Below, piece after piece: positions 1 to 7,785 of a stretch of 38,920 bases of DNA (position 1 is the first letter of the stretch; the number at the start of each line of letters is the position of its first letter). Source of the stretch: a virus. A program made the translations under genes and the position numbers. The DNA lies in the IMG/VR virus record IMGVR_UViG_3300047446_000089, positions 1 through 38,920 of that record. One strand, given 5' to 3'. The notes under the pieces were generated by a model. That model was not told the DNA's origin. It saw only the letters and a list, made by a program, of their open reading frames with translations, and searched no databases.

Positions 1-159
1 CCGGAGGAATATGGCGACTGGCTGGGCGCTCGGTCGACCGATGAAGCGCGGTCGTTTCTGAATCTGTTTCCGGCTGAGGAGATGGCGGCTGAGCCTAAGC
101 CGTTGCCGCCCAGGAAGCCCAAAGTCGATGACGGAGCTACGGGCTCATTGATCGATTGA
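1..159 (+). CDS. SRAP (YedK/HMCES-like) protein, C-terminal end, partial
   Basis: The frame is open from base 1 and encodes 52 residues beginning PEEYGDWLGARSTDEAR and ending GSLID. This matches the tail of SOS-response-associated peptidase (SRAP) proteins, where a P-x-x-Y/F-x-x-WL segment is followed by a short region ending in a proline-rich tail. The family crosslinks to abasic sites in single-stranded DNA through an N-terminal Cys that lies outside this window. The gene may be host flank or a phage-borne moron at the other end of a circularised phage genome; the sequence alone does not decide. Only the tail is visible, so identity is moderately sure. Confidence 0.65.
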   Translation, partial: PEEYGDWLGARSTDEARSFLNLFPAEEMAAEPKPLPPRKPKVDDGATGSLID

Positions 160-511
160 TAGGAAGTCGGCGACCCGATCCAAAACGCCGCTGTAAGTGT
201 TTGATTTTGTTTGTGTGCTTCAGTGGCTTTTAAGGTCGCCAGAACCCACCGATTTAATCTGCAAAACCCTTATCCAGCAAGCGTTTGGCGCCTATGAATG
301 GCAGGTAACGGACCTGCATCTGTCGCGTGGTCAGCGGCACCGTCTCCTACGTTATTGAGTGGCCCGGACTCAGCAAGGAGGAAAATGCTGAAGGCCTTAT
401 CCTGCCTTGTGTTGCGGTCGCTCAGACTGATCTGGTAGTCGAATATCCAGACGGATTTGAGCCATGAGCGGAAAACGCTGATCCAAAATCTATCCAAAAT
501 CTATCCAAAAT
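160..511. other. Gene-poor region next to int; probable attachment-site region
   Basis: About 350 bases with no convincing gene. It lies directly downstream of the integrase gene, where phage attachment sites usually sit, so the attachment core is expected here, but only one end of the element is present and no core can be defined. No tRNA fold was recognised. A weak leftward frame at 254-340 (28 codons, GTG start after AGGAG) was noted but not called. Confidence 0.4.
481..511. repeat. Three tandem 11-bp direct repeats beside int
   Basis: The 9-mer ATCCAAAAT occurs at 481-489, 492-500 and 503-511, spaced exactly 11 bp, ending at the integrase stop codon. Short phased direct repeats beside int are typical of integrase arm-type or excisionase binding sites. 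That role is inferred from position only. Confidence 0.5.
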
Positions 512-1639
512 TCATGCGCTCCCAATCTTCACGTCGGTCCATTCCCGACCACGTGAATCGCGATACAGCGACGTCATCTTGGCCGTCTTGTGGCCGAGAA
601 TAGCCTGAGCAACTTCTGGCCCATATTCGTCCGCATAGAGCCTCGCTGCCAGTGACCGGATCTCGTGGAAGGTTGGCGGAGTCCTGCCATCTTCGACACT
701 AATTTTTGCCATGTCTCGGTAGGTCTGGAATGCTCGACTAAGCGTCCCCAGCTTGACATGAGAGCCAGCTTGAGCCTTGCCCCAAGCCTTTCGATGGTGA
801 ATCAGGTTTTTCGACACCACGGCGTCTCGGCATTGACGTACGACTTCGTCTAGAGACATGCCTATTGCCTGAAGCCGCAAGGTAAGAGGAAGGCGAACTT
901 TAGACTGATGACCGTCGCGCCCTTTGCTCTGCTCAATCCAGAGAAACCCGTCTTTTACTTGACTGAACAGCATCTCCGAGATGTCTTCGCGCCGTTGACC
1001 GGTAAGCACCGCCAGGAGCATGGCATTCTCCATCCAGTGATTTCCGTCCTCACGCGCCTTTCCCAAGACCGCTTTAAACTCGTCAAGAGTGAGGCGCGTG
1101 CGCGCGACCACAACCTTGGGCTTTTCGATAGGGACGGCTGGGTTGGACCCGACCTTGATTAAACCCCTCGCCTCAGCTGCGCGAAACACGAATATCGCTC
1201 GCTGCAAAACCCTTGTAGCCATCGTTGCGCCGCGGAGCTTAACTTCCTCAATCAAGTCCGAGATGTTCCGGGTCGTGACCTTGTCCACGGCCTGCACTGC
1301 GAAGTCTGCATTGCGGAGCGGATTCAACTGGTGACGCATGGCCGCTAGGGTTGTCGGCTTTGCGTCGGCACGCTCTGCATATTTCGTTTCGTATTCGTCT
1401 ACCCATTCGGCAAGAGTCAGGACGTTGCCATCCAGCCGTTGGATCAATGACACCTCCCCCTTGCGCCGCAGCAATTCCGCATTTGCCGTCTTCGCCTGAA
1501 GCATGGCTATTTTCTGGTCGTAACCCAAGCCGACTGTCTTTCCGTCGGCCGGATTACGGAACCAGAAATATCCCTTCGAGTTTTTGTACAGATTTGCCGG
1601 CCAGTTGCGCCGATCTGCATTCCGTCGTCTAGCGGCCAC
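512..1639 (-). CDS. int: Lambda-type tyrosine recombinase (integrase)
   Basis: A 375-aa site-specific tyrosine recombinase that integrates and, with Xis, excises the phage genome. The N-terminus (RRRNADRRNWPANLYKNSKG) resembles the lambda Int arm-binding domain. A core-binding domain lies around residues 70-175 and the catalytic domain follows. The full active-site set is present: Arg216 (TGQR), Lys239 (EQSKG), His325 and Arg328 (FHEIR), His350 (LGHK) and Tyr359 (SLYRDSRGREW), each in the lambda Int context. The length is close to that of lambda Int (356 aa). The ATG at 1637-1639 overlaps the end of xis by 11 bases, suggesting coupled translation. It is the last gene of the leftward operon. 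No lesion is seen and it should be active. Confidence 0.96.
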   Translation of the reverse strand: MAARRRNADRRNWPANLYKNSKGYFWFRNPADGKTVGLGYDQKIAMLQAKTANAELLRRKGEVSLIQRLDGNVLTLAEWVDEYETKYAERADAKPTTLAAMRHQLNPLRNADFAVQAVDKVTTRNISDLIEEVKLRGATMATRVLQRAIFVFRAAEARGLIKVGSNPAVPIEKPKVVVARTRLTLDEFKAVLGKAREDGNHWMENAMLLAVLTGQRREDISEMLFSQVKDGFLWIEQSKGRDGHQSKVRLPLTLRLQAIGMSLDEVVRQCRDAVVSKNLIHHRKAWGKAQAGSHVKLGTLSRAFQTYRDMAKISVEDGRTPPTFHEIRSLAARLYADEYGPEVAQAILGHKTAKMTSLYRDSRGREWTDVKIGSA

Positions 1640-1838
1640 CGATCATCCTCTCGATTTTTTCGGCTATGGGGTCGACATATTCTGCATCCGGACGGCAAAA
1701 ATATTCACGCCCCACCTTCCGTGGTACGGGCCTGATGCGGCCATTCTTGATCCAGTTAAGAAGCGTGTTGGCGTGCGGCCGATGCTCCCCGAAGACAGCT
1801 TGCGCCCACGATGACACAGGTATCAATTGCGCTGCCAT
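1629..1838 (-). CDS. xis: Excisionase (Xis-like)
   Basis: A 69-aa small DNA-binding protein of the phage excisionase type, with the family pattern LIPVSSWAQAVFGEH...TLLNWIKNGRI, then PRKVGREYF and PDAEYV. Such proteins bend the attachment arms and turn integrase toward excision. The start at 1838 is chosen because GGAGGT lies five bases upstream on the coding strand; an in-frame ATG six codons earlier (1856) has no good ribosome site. It overlaps the integrase start, the classical xis-int arrangement. The winged-helix TLLNWIKNGRI segment is the expected DNA-contact region. Confidence 0.9.
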   Translation of the reverse strand: MAAQLIPVSSWAQAVFGEHRPHANTLLNWIKNGRIRPVPRKVGREYFCRPDAEYVDPIAEKIERMIGGR

Positions 1839-1898
1839 TCTCCACCTCCCATCCATTCCCGCTTGGTTGTTTCGATCACCGTTTTGCTTCTGCTTCGA

Positions 1899-2135
1899 TC
1901 ATGCCGTCCGCTTCTCCACCCTCTTCCGCGGTGCCGTGATCGGTTCGCCAAGTTCAAAATTGATTCGCACAATGTAGGCGTCGTTCGCCTTGCAAATTGC
2001 CCGTTCGTTGCGCATGAAGTTCACCGAGCCGGATGGTTCGAACGTCTCTGCTCCCGTCGCCCACAGCACGGCGCATGAATCGGAGACGTAGAGCACCTTG
2101 CGGCGCGGGCCTTGCACGAGTGCGTATGCCTTCAC
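1899..2135 (-). CDS. Hypothetical phage protein, 78 aa
   Basis: I do not recognise a family. The GTG start at 2135 follows GAGGAG at good spacing and forms a 4-base overlap with the upstream gene's stop, the same coupling used throughout this operon. The product starts MKAYALVQGPRRKVLYVSD and has a basic C-terminus (APRKRVEKRTA). No membrane segment or metal site is visible. A competing frame at 1954-2226 lacks such coupling. Confidence 0.65.
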   Translation of the reverse strand: MKAYALVQGPRRKVLYVSDSCAVLWATGAETFEPSGSVNFMRNERAICKANDAYIVRINFELGEPITAPRKRVEKRTA

Positions 2136-2485
2136 GACTTGTCTCCTCGCAATTCTTTGATGCGTCGGTAAAGTTCATCGCTGCGACCAGTTGGCAGGTC
2201 TCGCTCATAGGGCGCACAAAGCGCATCCCACTCGCGAATGATCCCTGAGAACGGTTTGACCTTCTTCGCTATACGCGGAAACGCCAGGCGAACCTCGGGG
2301 ACTGCTTTCACGAGTCGATAGCACCGCCCGAAATCGGCCGGATCGTGGGGCGCATTGAAACCGTGGCGCGCCGTCGCACCCAAGGCGATTGCCGCCATGG
2401 TCTCCGACGACAATCCAGTGTCATTCGACAACAGCCAGTTGGCTATTTTCCTCACGGCAGCGCTCGACATATTGACTGCACTCAC
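2132..2485 (-). CDS. Hypothetical phage protein, 117 aa
   Basis: No family recognised. It begins with GTG at 2485 after a strong GGAGGTG site and overlaps the preceding stop by four bases (GTGA). The sequence is predominantly helical, with SSETMAAIALGATARHG near residue 30 and a segment DFGRCYRLVKAVPEVR followed by a basic end (RIKELRGDKS). This resembles small accessory proteins common in Burkholderia phage left arms, but no function can be assigned. Confidence 0.75.
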   Translation of the reverse strand: MSAVNMSSAAVRKIANWLLSNDTGLSSETMAAIALGATARHGFNAPHDPADFGRCYRLVKAVPEVRLAFPRIAKKVKPFSGIIREWDALCAPYERDLPTGRSDELYRRIKELRGDKS

Positions 2486-2733
2486 GTCCTCACCTCCGCT
2501 TCCTCAATCTCATTAAGCGCATCAAGCGCCCATTGCAGGGCTAGCCCGGTGCGCTGGCCGTACGTACCCGTATCAAGGCAGTATTGAAGCTCGGCCTTCA
2601 GTTCCGGAAGATCGGTCGCCGCATACTTCTCTTTCGTGCATCCCATATATCCGCCGTCTGGCATGATGTGATTTCCTCGCTCCGAGAGCGGCGCACCGAC
2701 TCGGCAGCCGTCGCATTGATTCAGGTCAGTCAT
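2482..2733 (-). CDS. Hypothetical Cys-containing protein, 83 aa
   Basis: No family recognised. The product starts MTDLNQCDGCRVGAPL with a CxxC pair, has a third Cys in YMGCTKEKY, and then an acidic helical half (ALQWALDALNEIEEAEVRT). The Cys residues could form a partial zinc site. ATG start with 4-base overlaps on both sides. Confidence 0.72.
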   Translation of the reverse strand: MTDLNQCDGCRVGAPLSERGNHIMPDGGYMGCTKEKYAATDLPELKAELQYCLDTGTYGQRTGLALQWALDALNEIEEAEVRT

Positions 2734-3032
2734 TTCGCCTCCGCTAGACCATTGGCAATCAAAATCTTCTGCCTATTAGCCTTCCAATAAGAATCTGCCG
2801 CTGCCTTTGCTTCTTCACCTGTCGCATACCGAGCCTTGCTCTTGAGTGACTTATCGCCCATGCGTACATACCAAGTCCACGGTTTCTCTCCTATATCTGC
2901 ACGCATATAGGGCGGCGGGCAATGCGTGTACATCAGCAGCTTCCCGGTCTCGCTGTCGAGCAGGCTATGGCGGCGAACCTGCACCACGGCACGCAAGCCC
3001 GTCTCGCGTTCATCTTTTTTCCAGCGGATCAT
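2730..3032 (-). CDS. Hypothetical phage protein, 100 aa
   Basis: No family recognised. The Trp- and Lys-rich product (MIRWKKDERETGL..., KPWTWYVRMGDKSLKSKARY) ends in a helix with repeated Ala (GEEAKAAADSYWKANRQ). The composition suggests a small globular, possibly nucleic-acid-associated protein. The ATG start has GGAG about eight bases upstream and a 4-base overlap with the preceding gene. Confidence 0.75.
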   Translation of the reverse strand: MIRWKKDERETGLRAVVQVRRHSLLDSETGKLLMYTHCPPPYMRADIGEKPWTWYVRMGDKSLKSKARYATGEEAKAAADSYWKANRQKILIANGLAEAK

Positions 3033-3217
3033 TTCCTCGGCTCCCTTACCACGTTAATTCCGTCCACATTCACTGCTACCCGTCCCTCGAAGTCATCGGC
3101 AAGCATCTGGGCAAAGGACGTGCATAAGTCGACGATCAGTTGCGCCGTGGGCTGGCGGGCTCGGGTATAGGCGTAGGCTGATTCCATGAAGGCGCGGCGG
3201 TTGGTGATCTGGTTCAC
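3029..3217 (-). CDS. Hypothetical phage protein, 62 aa
   Basis: No family recognised. The GTG start at 3217 follows GAAGGAGG and overlaps the upstream stop by four bases (GTGA). The product is a helical N-terminus (RRAFMESAYAYTRARQPTAQLIVDL) followed by a short strand-rich tail (VAVNVDGINVVREPRK). Coupling on both sides supports expression. Confidence 0.65.
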   Translation of the reverse strand: MNQITNRRAFMESAYAYTRARQPTAQLIVDLCTSFAQMLADDFEGRVAVNVDGINVVREPRK

Positions 3218-3471
3218 TGCGCCTCCTTCAGGCGGCGCAAGATCATCCGGACCAACCGATCATGAACGCGTTGTAGCCGTTCGTCCTCGGACCAGTGGAA
3301 ACCGGGATAGTGAATCATTCCGTAATCGCCGTATTCAGGGCTTTCGCTTGGGTATTTCCGCTTGATAAGCATTGCCGCTTCCGAACGCGCGGCAGCCTTG
3401 GCTGTGAGAAACGACCGGCGACTTGACGGCGATCGGTAGACGGTACGGTGAATCGCCTCGATACCAGGCAT
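3214..3471 (-). CDS. Hypothetical basic protein, 85 aa
   Basis: No family recognised. The ATG at 3471 is preferred over an in-frame TTG one codon earlier because GGAG lies seven bases upstream; start and upstream stop overlap by one base. The product is Arg-rich, with a Ser/Arg segment (SPSSRRSFLTAKAAARSEAAM), a central Gly/Tyr stretch (PEYGDYGMIHYPGFHW) and a basic helix at the end (RLVRMILRRLKEAQ). Confidence 0.7.
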   Translation of the reverse strand: MPGIEAIHRTVYRSPSSRRSFLTAKAAARSEAAMLIKRKYPSESPEYGDYGMIHYPGFHWSEDERLQRVHDRLVRMILRRLKEAQ

Positions 3472-3755
3472 CAAGCTTCTCCAAACATGTCAATGGTCCG
3501 GGTGTCGCGCTCGGGCTCCGGGTCGATCGGCCCGATGAACTTGGCGTGCTGCTCCCAGTCCTCGCGCAACTGCTTCGCGTGGCTCGCGGCGCTACCCGGC
3601 CATGCGATGACTTCCGTCGACATGTAGCATTCGCGTCCCTGTAGCGCTTCTAGGGTGGCGTCCATTAGCTTCTCGGCCAGCACTTCAGCCTCGCGCTTAC
3701 CTGGTGCCGCAATGATGTCGTCCGGACCTTGGACGTGGACGGCGTAGAGGGTCAT
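3471..3755 (-). CDS. Hypothetical phage protein, 94 aa
   Basis: No family recognised. The N-terminus MTLYAVHVQGPDDIIAAPGKREAEVLAEKL suggests a small alpha/beta protein of the kind found in many Burkholderia phages; the C-terminus is acidic (DPEPERDTRTIDMFGEA). ATG start with a 4-base overlap with the preceding gene. Confidence 0.75.
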   Translation of the reverse strand: MTLYAVHVQGPDDIIAAPGKREAEVLAEKLMDATLEALQGRECYMSTEVIAWPGSAASHAKQLREDWEQHAKFIGPIDPEPERDTRTIDMFGEA

Positions 3756-4270
3756 GATTGGTCCTGTTGTTTGGCGAGAGCGGCAACTTCGTGAGCCAGT
3801 GCCGCGTAATCCTCCAGGCTGACGAACTCTCGGTCGTCTTGCGGAATGATCTTGTCCATGGCCTGTATCTGCTCGAGAGTGAACCGGTCCGGGTAATCAT
3901 TGGTTGCCGGATCGTTGCGGTATCGGTAGTTACGTTGGGCGGCCTTAATAACCGTCTCCCATGCAATGCCGGGACGGAATACTGCACCGCTTACTTGCGC
4001 TGGCTCGGTGAGCTTTTGCGCCTCAAGATCAGCAATGCGCGTCTCAGCCTCCAGCGCCCGATCAAGCAAATCGGCTTGATTCTGACGAGCGGCATCGATG
4101 ACTTGCTTCTGGAATGCCAGATCCGCTTCGAGCTTCGTCGCATACGCGCTAATGCCGCGCGCAGTCCAGCCACCGTCAATGGCATCTTGTGGCAGGCCGT
4201 CGAGAATTTCGCAGGCCTTTTTGATGGCCGAGAGGTCGGCTTCATGCAGCCGCTTAATCAGGTCACTCAT
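3752..4270 (-). CDS. Hypothetical protein with central coiled coil, 172 aa
   Basis: No specific family recognised. Residues about 45-85 (KLEADLAFQKQVIDAARQ...EAETRIADLEAQ) form a heptad-rich coiled coil, preceded by a helical N-terminal domain (DLIKRLHEADLSAIKKACEIL) and followed by a Tyr/Asn segment and a helix ending ALAKQQDQS. Coiled-coil accessory proteins with such short conserved blocks are frequent in phage left arms. ATG start with ATGA overlaps at both ends. Confidence 0.75.
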   Translation of the reverse strand: MSDLIKRLHEADLSAIKKACEILDGLPQDAIDGGWTARGISAYATKLEADLAFQKQVIDAARQNQADLLDRALEAETRIADLEAQKLTEPAQVSGAVFRPGIAWETVIKAAQRNYRYRNDPATNDYPDRFTLEQIQAMDKIIPQDDREFVSLEDYAALAHEVAALAKQQDQS

Positions 4271-4521
4271 ACTTTGTCTCCCTTGGCAAGCGCGCGTATG
4301 TCATCGGCAGTCAGAACGCATGCGACATATCCGGATGCCGTTTCCTTCGAGTCTTTGAGCTTCGCTGCGTTGGCATTGCAGATAGTCCACGCTTCCTCCA
4401 GCGCAGCGCGGCGGGATGCTTGCTCGATGACGCGGGCGAAGTCGATTAACGCCGACTCACTCGCATCCAGATCGAAGCCTGTCGTTTCCAGATGCATGCG
4501 CTTGATGTCGTCGTCAGTCAC
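4267..4521 (-). CDS. Hypothetical protein, 84 aa
   Basis: No function assigned. The segment FARVIEQASRRAALEEAWTICNANAAKLKDSKETASGYVACVLTADDIRALA (about residues 28-78) resembles a short helical block seen in several unrelated-looking phage accessory proteins, where a sentence-like pattern of helix, spacer and DDIRAL recurs; the 550-aa protein encoded nearby ends in a similar block. GTG start after AGGA with a 4-base overlap. Confidence 0.7.
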   Translation of the reverse strand: MTDDDIKRMHLETTGFDLDASESALIDFARVIEQASRRAALEEAWTICNANAAKLKDSKETASGYVACVLTADDIRALAKGDKV

Positions 4522-5024
4522 AGCATTCCTCCTGCATGAATCTTTCGCTTCGATTCGAGGTAGACGGCGTGTGCCTCTTCCGCACTAGAGAAGCTCCCCA
4601 GATTAATATTCTTCCCGTTGATCTTTATGCATGCCCTGTACGGGTTGGGACGGCCATCCCCCCTAAGCGTCACGCCCAAGAATCCAGACTTGTTGTTTCG
4701 ATGTGGAGCGCGCTGATTTTGCAGATTGATGCTCTGGCTGACGTCTCTCAGGTTTTCGATGCGATTGTCGGCCTTGATTCCGTTGATGTGATCAATCTGA
4801 TTCTCTGGCCAAGACCCGTAGTGCAGAAGCCATGCGACGCGATGGGCCATCCATGTCCTGCCGCGGAATCCAAAACTGAGGTGCCCCCAAGAGTTGGGCT
4901 TCCCGATCTCTCTTCCTATCGGCAAGTTTCGATTTGGGCTTTTCTTCCAATACAACTTTCCTGTCGATGGATCGTAGGCGATGCGGAGCCGAATTTCCGC
5001 CTCGAACTGTTCGCGCTCACTCAT
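4518..5024 (-). CDS. HNH homing endonuclease with AP2 DNA-binding domain
   Basis: A 168-aa free-standing homing-type nuclease. Residues about 57-105 form an HNH module: AHRVAWLLHYGSWP, then IDHINGIKADNRIENLRDVS, the classical H-N-H arrangement with the DH-x-NG core. Residues about 112-160 form an AP2-like DNA-binding domain (SGFLGVTLR, YRACIKINGK, LGSFSSAEEAHAVYLE). Such genes are selfish and spread into sites between phage genes. It overlaps the neighbouring 550-aa gene by eight bases and keeps the operon's tight packing, so its insertion has not visibly disrupted a neighbour. Confidence 0.9.
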   Translation of the reverse strand: MSEREQFEAEIRLRIAYDPSTGKLYWKKSPNRNLPIGREIGKPNSWGHLSFGFRGRTWMAHRVAWLLHYGSWPENQIDHINGIKADNRIENLRDVSQSINLQNQRAPHRNNKSGFLGVTLRGDGRPNPYRACIKINGKNINLGSFSSAEEAHAVYLESKRKIHAGGML

Positions 5025-6669
5025 GGTCGGCTCCGCTTGCTGGCTGCGCGGCGGTCAGGAGGGCGCGAATATCTTTTGCGCAACCGGCCGCTGCGCAAGC
5101 TTGACCGCGACAGTCATCTTCCAGGTACCAGTCCTCGCGTGCGTCGCATACCTTTGCGGCTTCTTCGAGAATCGCGCTACGATCGTCCGTCTGTGCTGGC
5201 TGCGTCGCCGTGGCCTTCTGGCACGTGCACGAATCGGTGCCATCCCACTGATAACAGCCAGGCGCGATACAGGGCTGCGTCGCCGTGGCTTGCGCCCGCA
5301 CTGCCTCGATGACCGCGTTGACGAACTCTTGTGGTGAAAGGTGTCCGAAATTGCGCCGATCGGATGACGAGAACAGCGAGTACACGGTGGCTTGCGGGGA
5401 TGCGGCGCGGGCTTGTGATACCAGTTCCCTCACGTTGGCTTCGGCATTCATTGCGCGACGGTGCATTACGTCGAATGCGTCCCGGCACTCGTCCTGCGCC
5501 ACATTGGCGGTGTGCACTGGCGGGGCGGTGTAGACGAGTGATTTCGCGGCAAATTCTCGCAAAAGCTGCGCAGCGCGTGCAGCAATTCCGTCCCCGGTGA
5601 GGTTGCTGAATCGCGTGATTCTTTCTGAAATCTCTTCAAGCCTTTCGGCTATATCAAGTGCCTCGCTTTCGTTTTCACCCGTTCTGGCTAGGATGGCCTC
5701 GAGTTCACCTCGCGCGGCACTTGCCTCAATCGTCGCTTCAAAGCATGAAGCTTGAATCGCCCATTCGAGTGCGCTGCGCAAACCATCCGTCAGGCCGCTA
5801 ACCCGCTCATCGTCCAGCACCACGGCAGGATCGCGCGCTTCGAGTTCCTTGTCGATGCACGTCAGGCAGACATATCCGCCCATCCAATCAACGCGCAGCG
5901 GCGTGTGTTTATGCTCGCCGCACTTGGCGCAGTTTGTCGCCTGCGAACTTGTGTAGGTTGTCTCGCCAACTTGCCCCGCCTGAGCCGCAACCGCGCGCCG
6001 TGCCAGTTGAACACACCACAGAGCATCCCCCGCAGGCGGATTCTCATCGCACCACTTCACGATAGCGCGGCATGCTTCAAGCGCATTGGTCTGGTCGTCC
6101 AGCACCACGGCAGAGGGGGTGGTGACAAGTGGCGTGATCTTTGCACCCTTCGCCGCATGTTCGTCTGCAACGTCTTTTCGAGTGCATGCCTGATCCAATC
6201 TATCGATGTACCACGCTACGATTGGCTTTGCAGGTTGCGCGGCGATTGGCTGATTCAAATGCCACAGGAACATGCAGAAGTTCGCCACGTCGCGCGGGTC
6301 GCCTTTCTCGACGTGCTCGCGCAGCATCCGCGACAGGTCTTCCGGGTCGCAATCCTGCCAGCCGCTTCGGCCTTTCAGTCGTGCTGCAAGCAGCTTCTGT
6401 TTCATCGCTTCAGCGAAAGAATCGACACACAGAAAATCTGTATCAAACACCTCGCCAGCTTCCACGGGCTGGGATGATTGCAGGGCGGCGTAGAGCGGGC
6501 GCGTCTCCCATCCGTGCTCATTGATATGGTTGGCGCATCCCTCGTAGACCGCCTTCGCCCATGCAGGATTGGTGCTGCGCTCCCAATGACCCGGCTGTCT
6601 CGGATCACCCATATAGCGCGACTGCCATTCCGCCACCGGCTCCCTAGCAGTTTTATTCTCTTGTTTCAT
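5017..6669 (-). CDS. Large mosaic hypothetical protein, 550 aa
   Basis: No single family covers this protein. It looks like a string of short phage modules: an N-terminal EPVAEWQSRYMGDP...GHWER segment; residues about 100-140 with GDPRDVANFCMFLWHLNQ, a block resembling Ead/Ea22-type and related phage proteins; a CAKCGEHKH...CLTC zinc-ribbon-like motif near residues 250-275; two related blocks beginning AVVLDD near 187 and 283; and a C-terminal block (ILEEAAKVCDAREDWY...DIRALL). Such proteins are fast-evolving accessory factors of unknown role. The start (ATG 6669) overlaps the upstream HNH gene by four bases. Expression is likely; function is unknown. Confidence 0.8.
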   Translation of the reverse strand: MKQENKTAREPVAEWQSRYMGDPRQPGHWERSTNPAWAKAVYEGCANHINEHGWETRPLYAALQSSQPVEAGEVFDTDFLCVDSFAEAMKQKLLAARLKGRSGWQDCDPEDLSRMLREHVEKGDPRDVANFCMFLWHLNQPIAAQPAKPIVAWYIDRLDQACTRKDVADEHAAKGAKITPLVTTPSAVVLDDQTNALEACRAIVKWCDENPPAGDALWCVQLARRAVAAQAGQVGETTYTSSQATNCAKCGEHKHTPLRVDWMGGYVCLTCIDKELEARDPAVVLDDERVSGLTDGLRSALEWAIQASCFEATIEASAARGELEAILARTGENESEALDIAERLEEISERITRFSNLTGDGIAARAAQLLREFAAKSLVYTAPPVHTANVAQDECRDAFDVMHRRAMNAEANVRELVSQARAASPQATVYSLFSSSDRRNFGHLSPQEFVNAVIEAVRAQATATQPCIAPGCYQWDGTDSCTCQKATATQPAQTDDRSAILEEAAKVCDAREDWYLEDDCRGQACAAAGCAKDIRALLTAAQPASGADHE

Positions 6670-7184
6670 GGTCGAGCCTCCGTTTGACAGGCTGTGAGCC
6701 TCAGATTTCGTTCGCAGAAGAAGTCTTCGTGTAGCTCTCGTGCTGCTTTAACGAAAGCTTCATGGGCCTGCTCTGCCGTATCGAAATATCCCAGATGGAT
6801 TACCTTTCCATTCGCCCCGATTCGGCTGTGCCAGCGACCCCTTTGTTTATTCCACGAGACGCCTTTATATCCAGATTTACTGTTGGATCTGACTCCGACA
6901 TTGCGATTGTTTTCGGCTACCGTGCAAATCCTTAGGTTGTTCCGCCGGTTATCCAAGCGAACTCCGTTTCTATGGTCGGTATGCCTAGGATCCCCGTTTC
7001 GCAAGCCCATAATCAGACGATGCATGCGAACGTTAAGACGCTTTCCGTCTACGTAGATTTTCGCAACCGCGTAGCCTTTTTCACCCAGCCGCCACGTGTG
7101 CCGCGAAACCAGCGCGTAATCCGCAGCATCAACAATTGCGACCTCGCCACCCGAGAGAGTGATCGTGCGCGATTCAGAGTCCAT
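6666..7184 (-). CDS. HNH homing endonuclease with AP2 domain (second copy type)
   Basis: A 172-aa nuclease of the same architecture as the one at 4518-5024 but clearly diverged. An HNH module lies at about residues 50-100 (MHRLIMGLRNGDPRHTDHRNGVRLDNRRNNLRI is the core region, with D-H-x-NG-x-x-LDNR), followed by an AP2 domain (SGYKGVSWNKQRGRWHSRI, LGYFDTAEQAHEAFVKAA). The start at 7184 is preferred because AGGAGA lies six bases upstream; an alternative start 13 codons earlier would overlap the previous gene by 50 bases. As chosen it overlaps that gene by 11 bases. Confidence 0.9.
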   Translation of the reverse strand: MDSESRTITLSGGEVAIVDAADYALVSRHTWRLGEKGYAVAKIYVDGKRLNVRMHRLIMGLRNGDPRHTDHRNGVRLDNRRNNLRICTVAENNRNVGVRSNSKSGYKGVSWNKQRGRWHSRIGANGKVIHLGYFDTAEQAHEAFVKAARELHEDFFCERNLRLTACQTEARP

Positions 7185-7785
7185 CGCTGCTCTCCTGCTC
7201 CCCGGTAGATGCAGCAGGGGCATCGATCAGCAAATCGACCGCGATGTCCAAATCCTCACCGTTGATCACCACGTTGTCCGGTGTCAGGCCAGCGAATACG
7301 CCGCCTTTGTGGATCGCGTTGATGTCGGCGTCGCGCAGCTTGCGATAGCGCTCTGCGTCGCGCCTAACGTCATCCAACGGTGATCCGTATTGCAGATAAG
7401 CGAGGACGTTCGATGCCTGCTCGTCGGTGATCGCAAGGCCGTCGCATTCGCCCTCAATCGCAGCGATCAAGCGCTCGGACAAACTCGCCCGCACTCCCTC
7501 TGCCTGCTCGGCGGTGGGGGCACGGCGGGCTGTCGGCGAGAACAGCCAGCAGTTCCAGCCCATCGCTTCAGAGTTTGCGAAGCAATCGCGGGCGTCTTGT
7601 TCGTCCTCGAAGATGCTCAGGCTTCGGTCTGCGTCGTCATACATGACTATCCAGCGTGGTTCGCGGCGGTCGCCCGGCTGGCAATACTCGCCAACACCTG
7701 AAGTTTCCGGCCGAGGCTTGGTTGCTTCGCGATAGGCGTGCTCGACCTCGTTGCTCGCCCCTGCGTCTTCAGTGTTCTGTGTCAT
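7174..7785 (-). CDS. Hypothetical phage protein, 203 aa
   Basis: No function assigned. It appears to join two short phage modules: residues about 43-90 (PRWIVMYDDADRSLSIFEDEQDARDCF...NCWLFSPT) and about 130-190 (DDVRRDAERYRKLRDADINAIHKGG...DNVVINGEDLDIAVDLLID). The second block is a familiar small phage domain in Burkholderiales. ATG start, ATGA overlap with the preceding gene. The mosaic build matches the 550-aa neighbour and suggests the same kind of recombination history. Confidence 0.78.
   Translation of the reverse strand: MTQNTEDAGASNEVEHAYREATKPRPETSGVGEYCQPGDRREPRWIVMYDDADRSLSIFEDEQDARDCFANSEAMGWNCWLFSPTARRAPTAEQAEGVRASLSERLIAAIEGECDGLAITDEQASNVLAYLQYGSPLDDVRRDAERYRKLRDADINAIHKGGVFAGLTPDNVVINGEDLDIAVDLLIDAPAASTGEQESSDGL

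Noticed and set aside
160-480. tRNA gene as integration target
   Set aside because: No cloverleaf or CCA-type end recognised on either strand.
270-497. Leftward frame of 75 codons between int and the SRAP tail
   Set aside because: No ribosome site, no recognisable domain, and a shadow-like composition; the interval is better read as the attachment region.
3758-4588. Long rightward frame of 276 codons
   Set aside because: Antisense to three coupled leftward genes; Leu/Arg/Ser-rich product without domain or ribosome site.
5752-6477. Rightward frame of 241 codons
   Set aside because: Antisense shadow of the 550-aa leftward gene.
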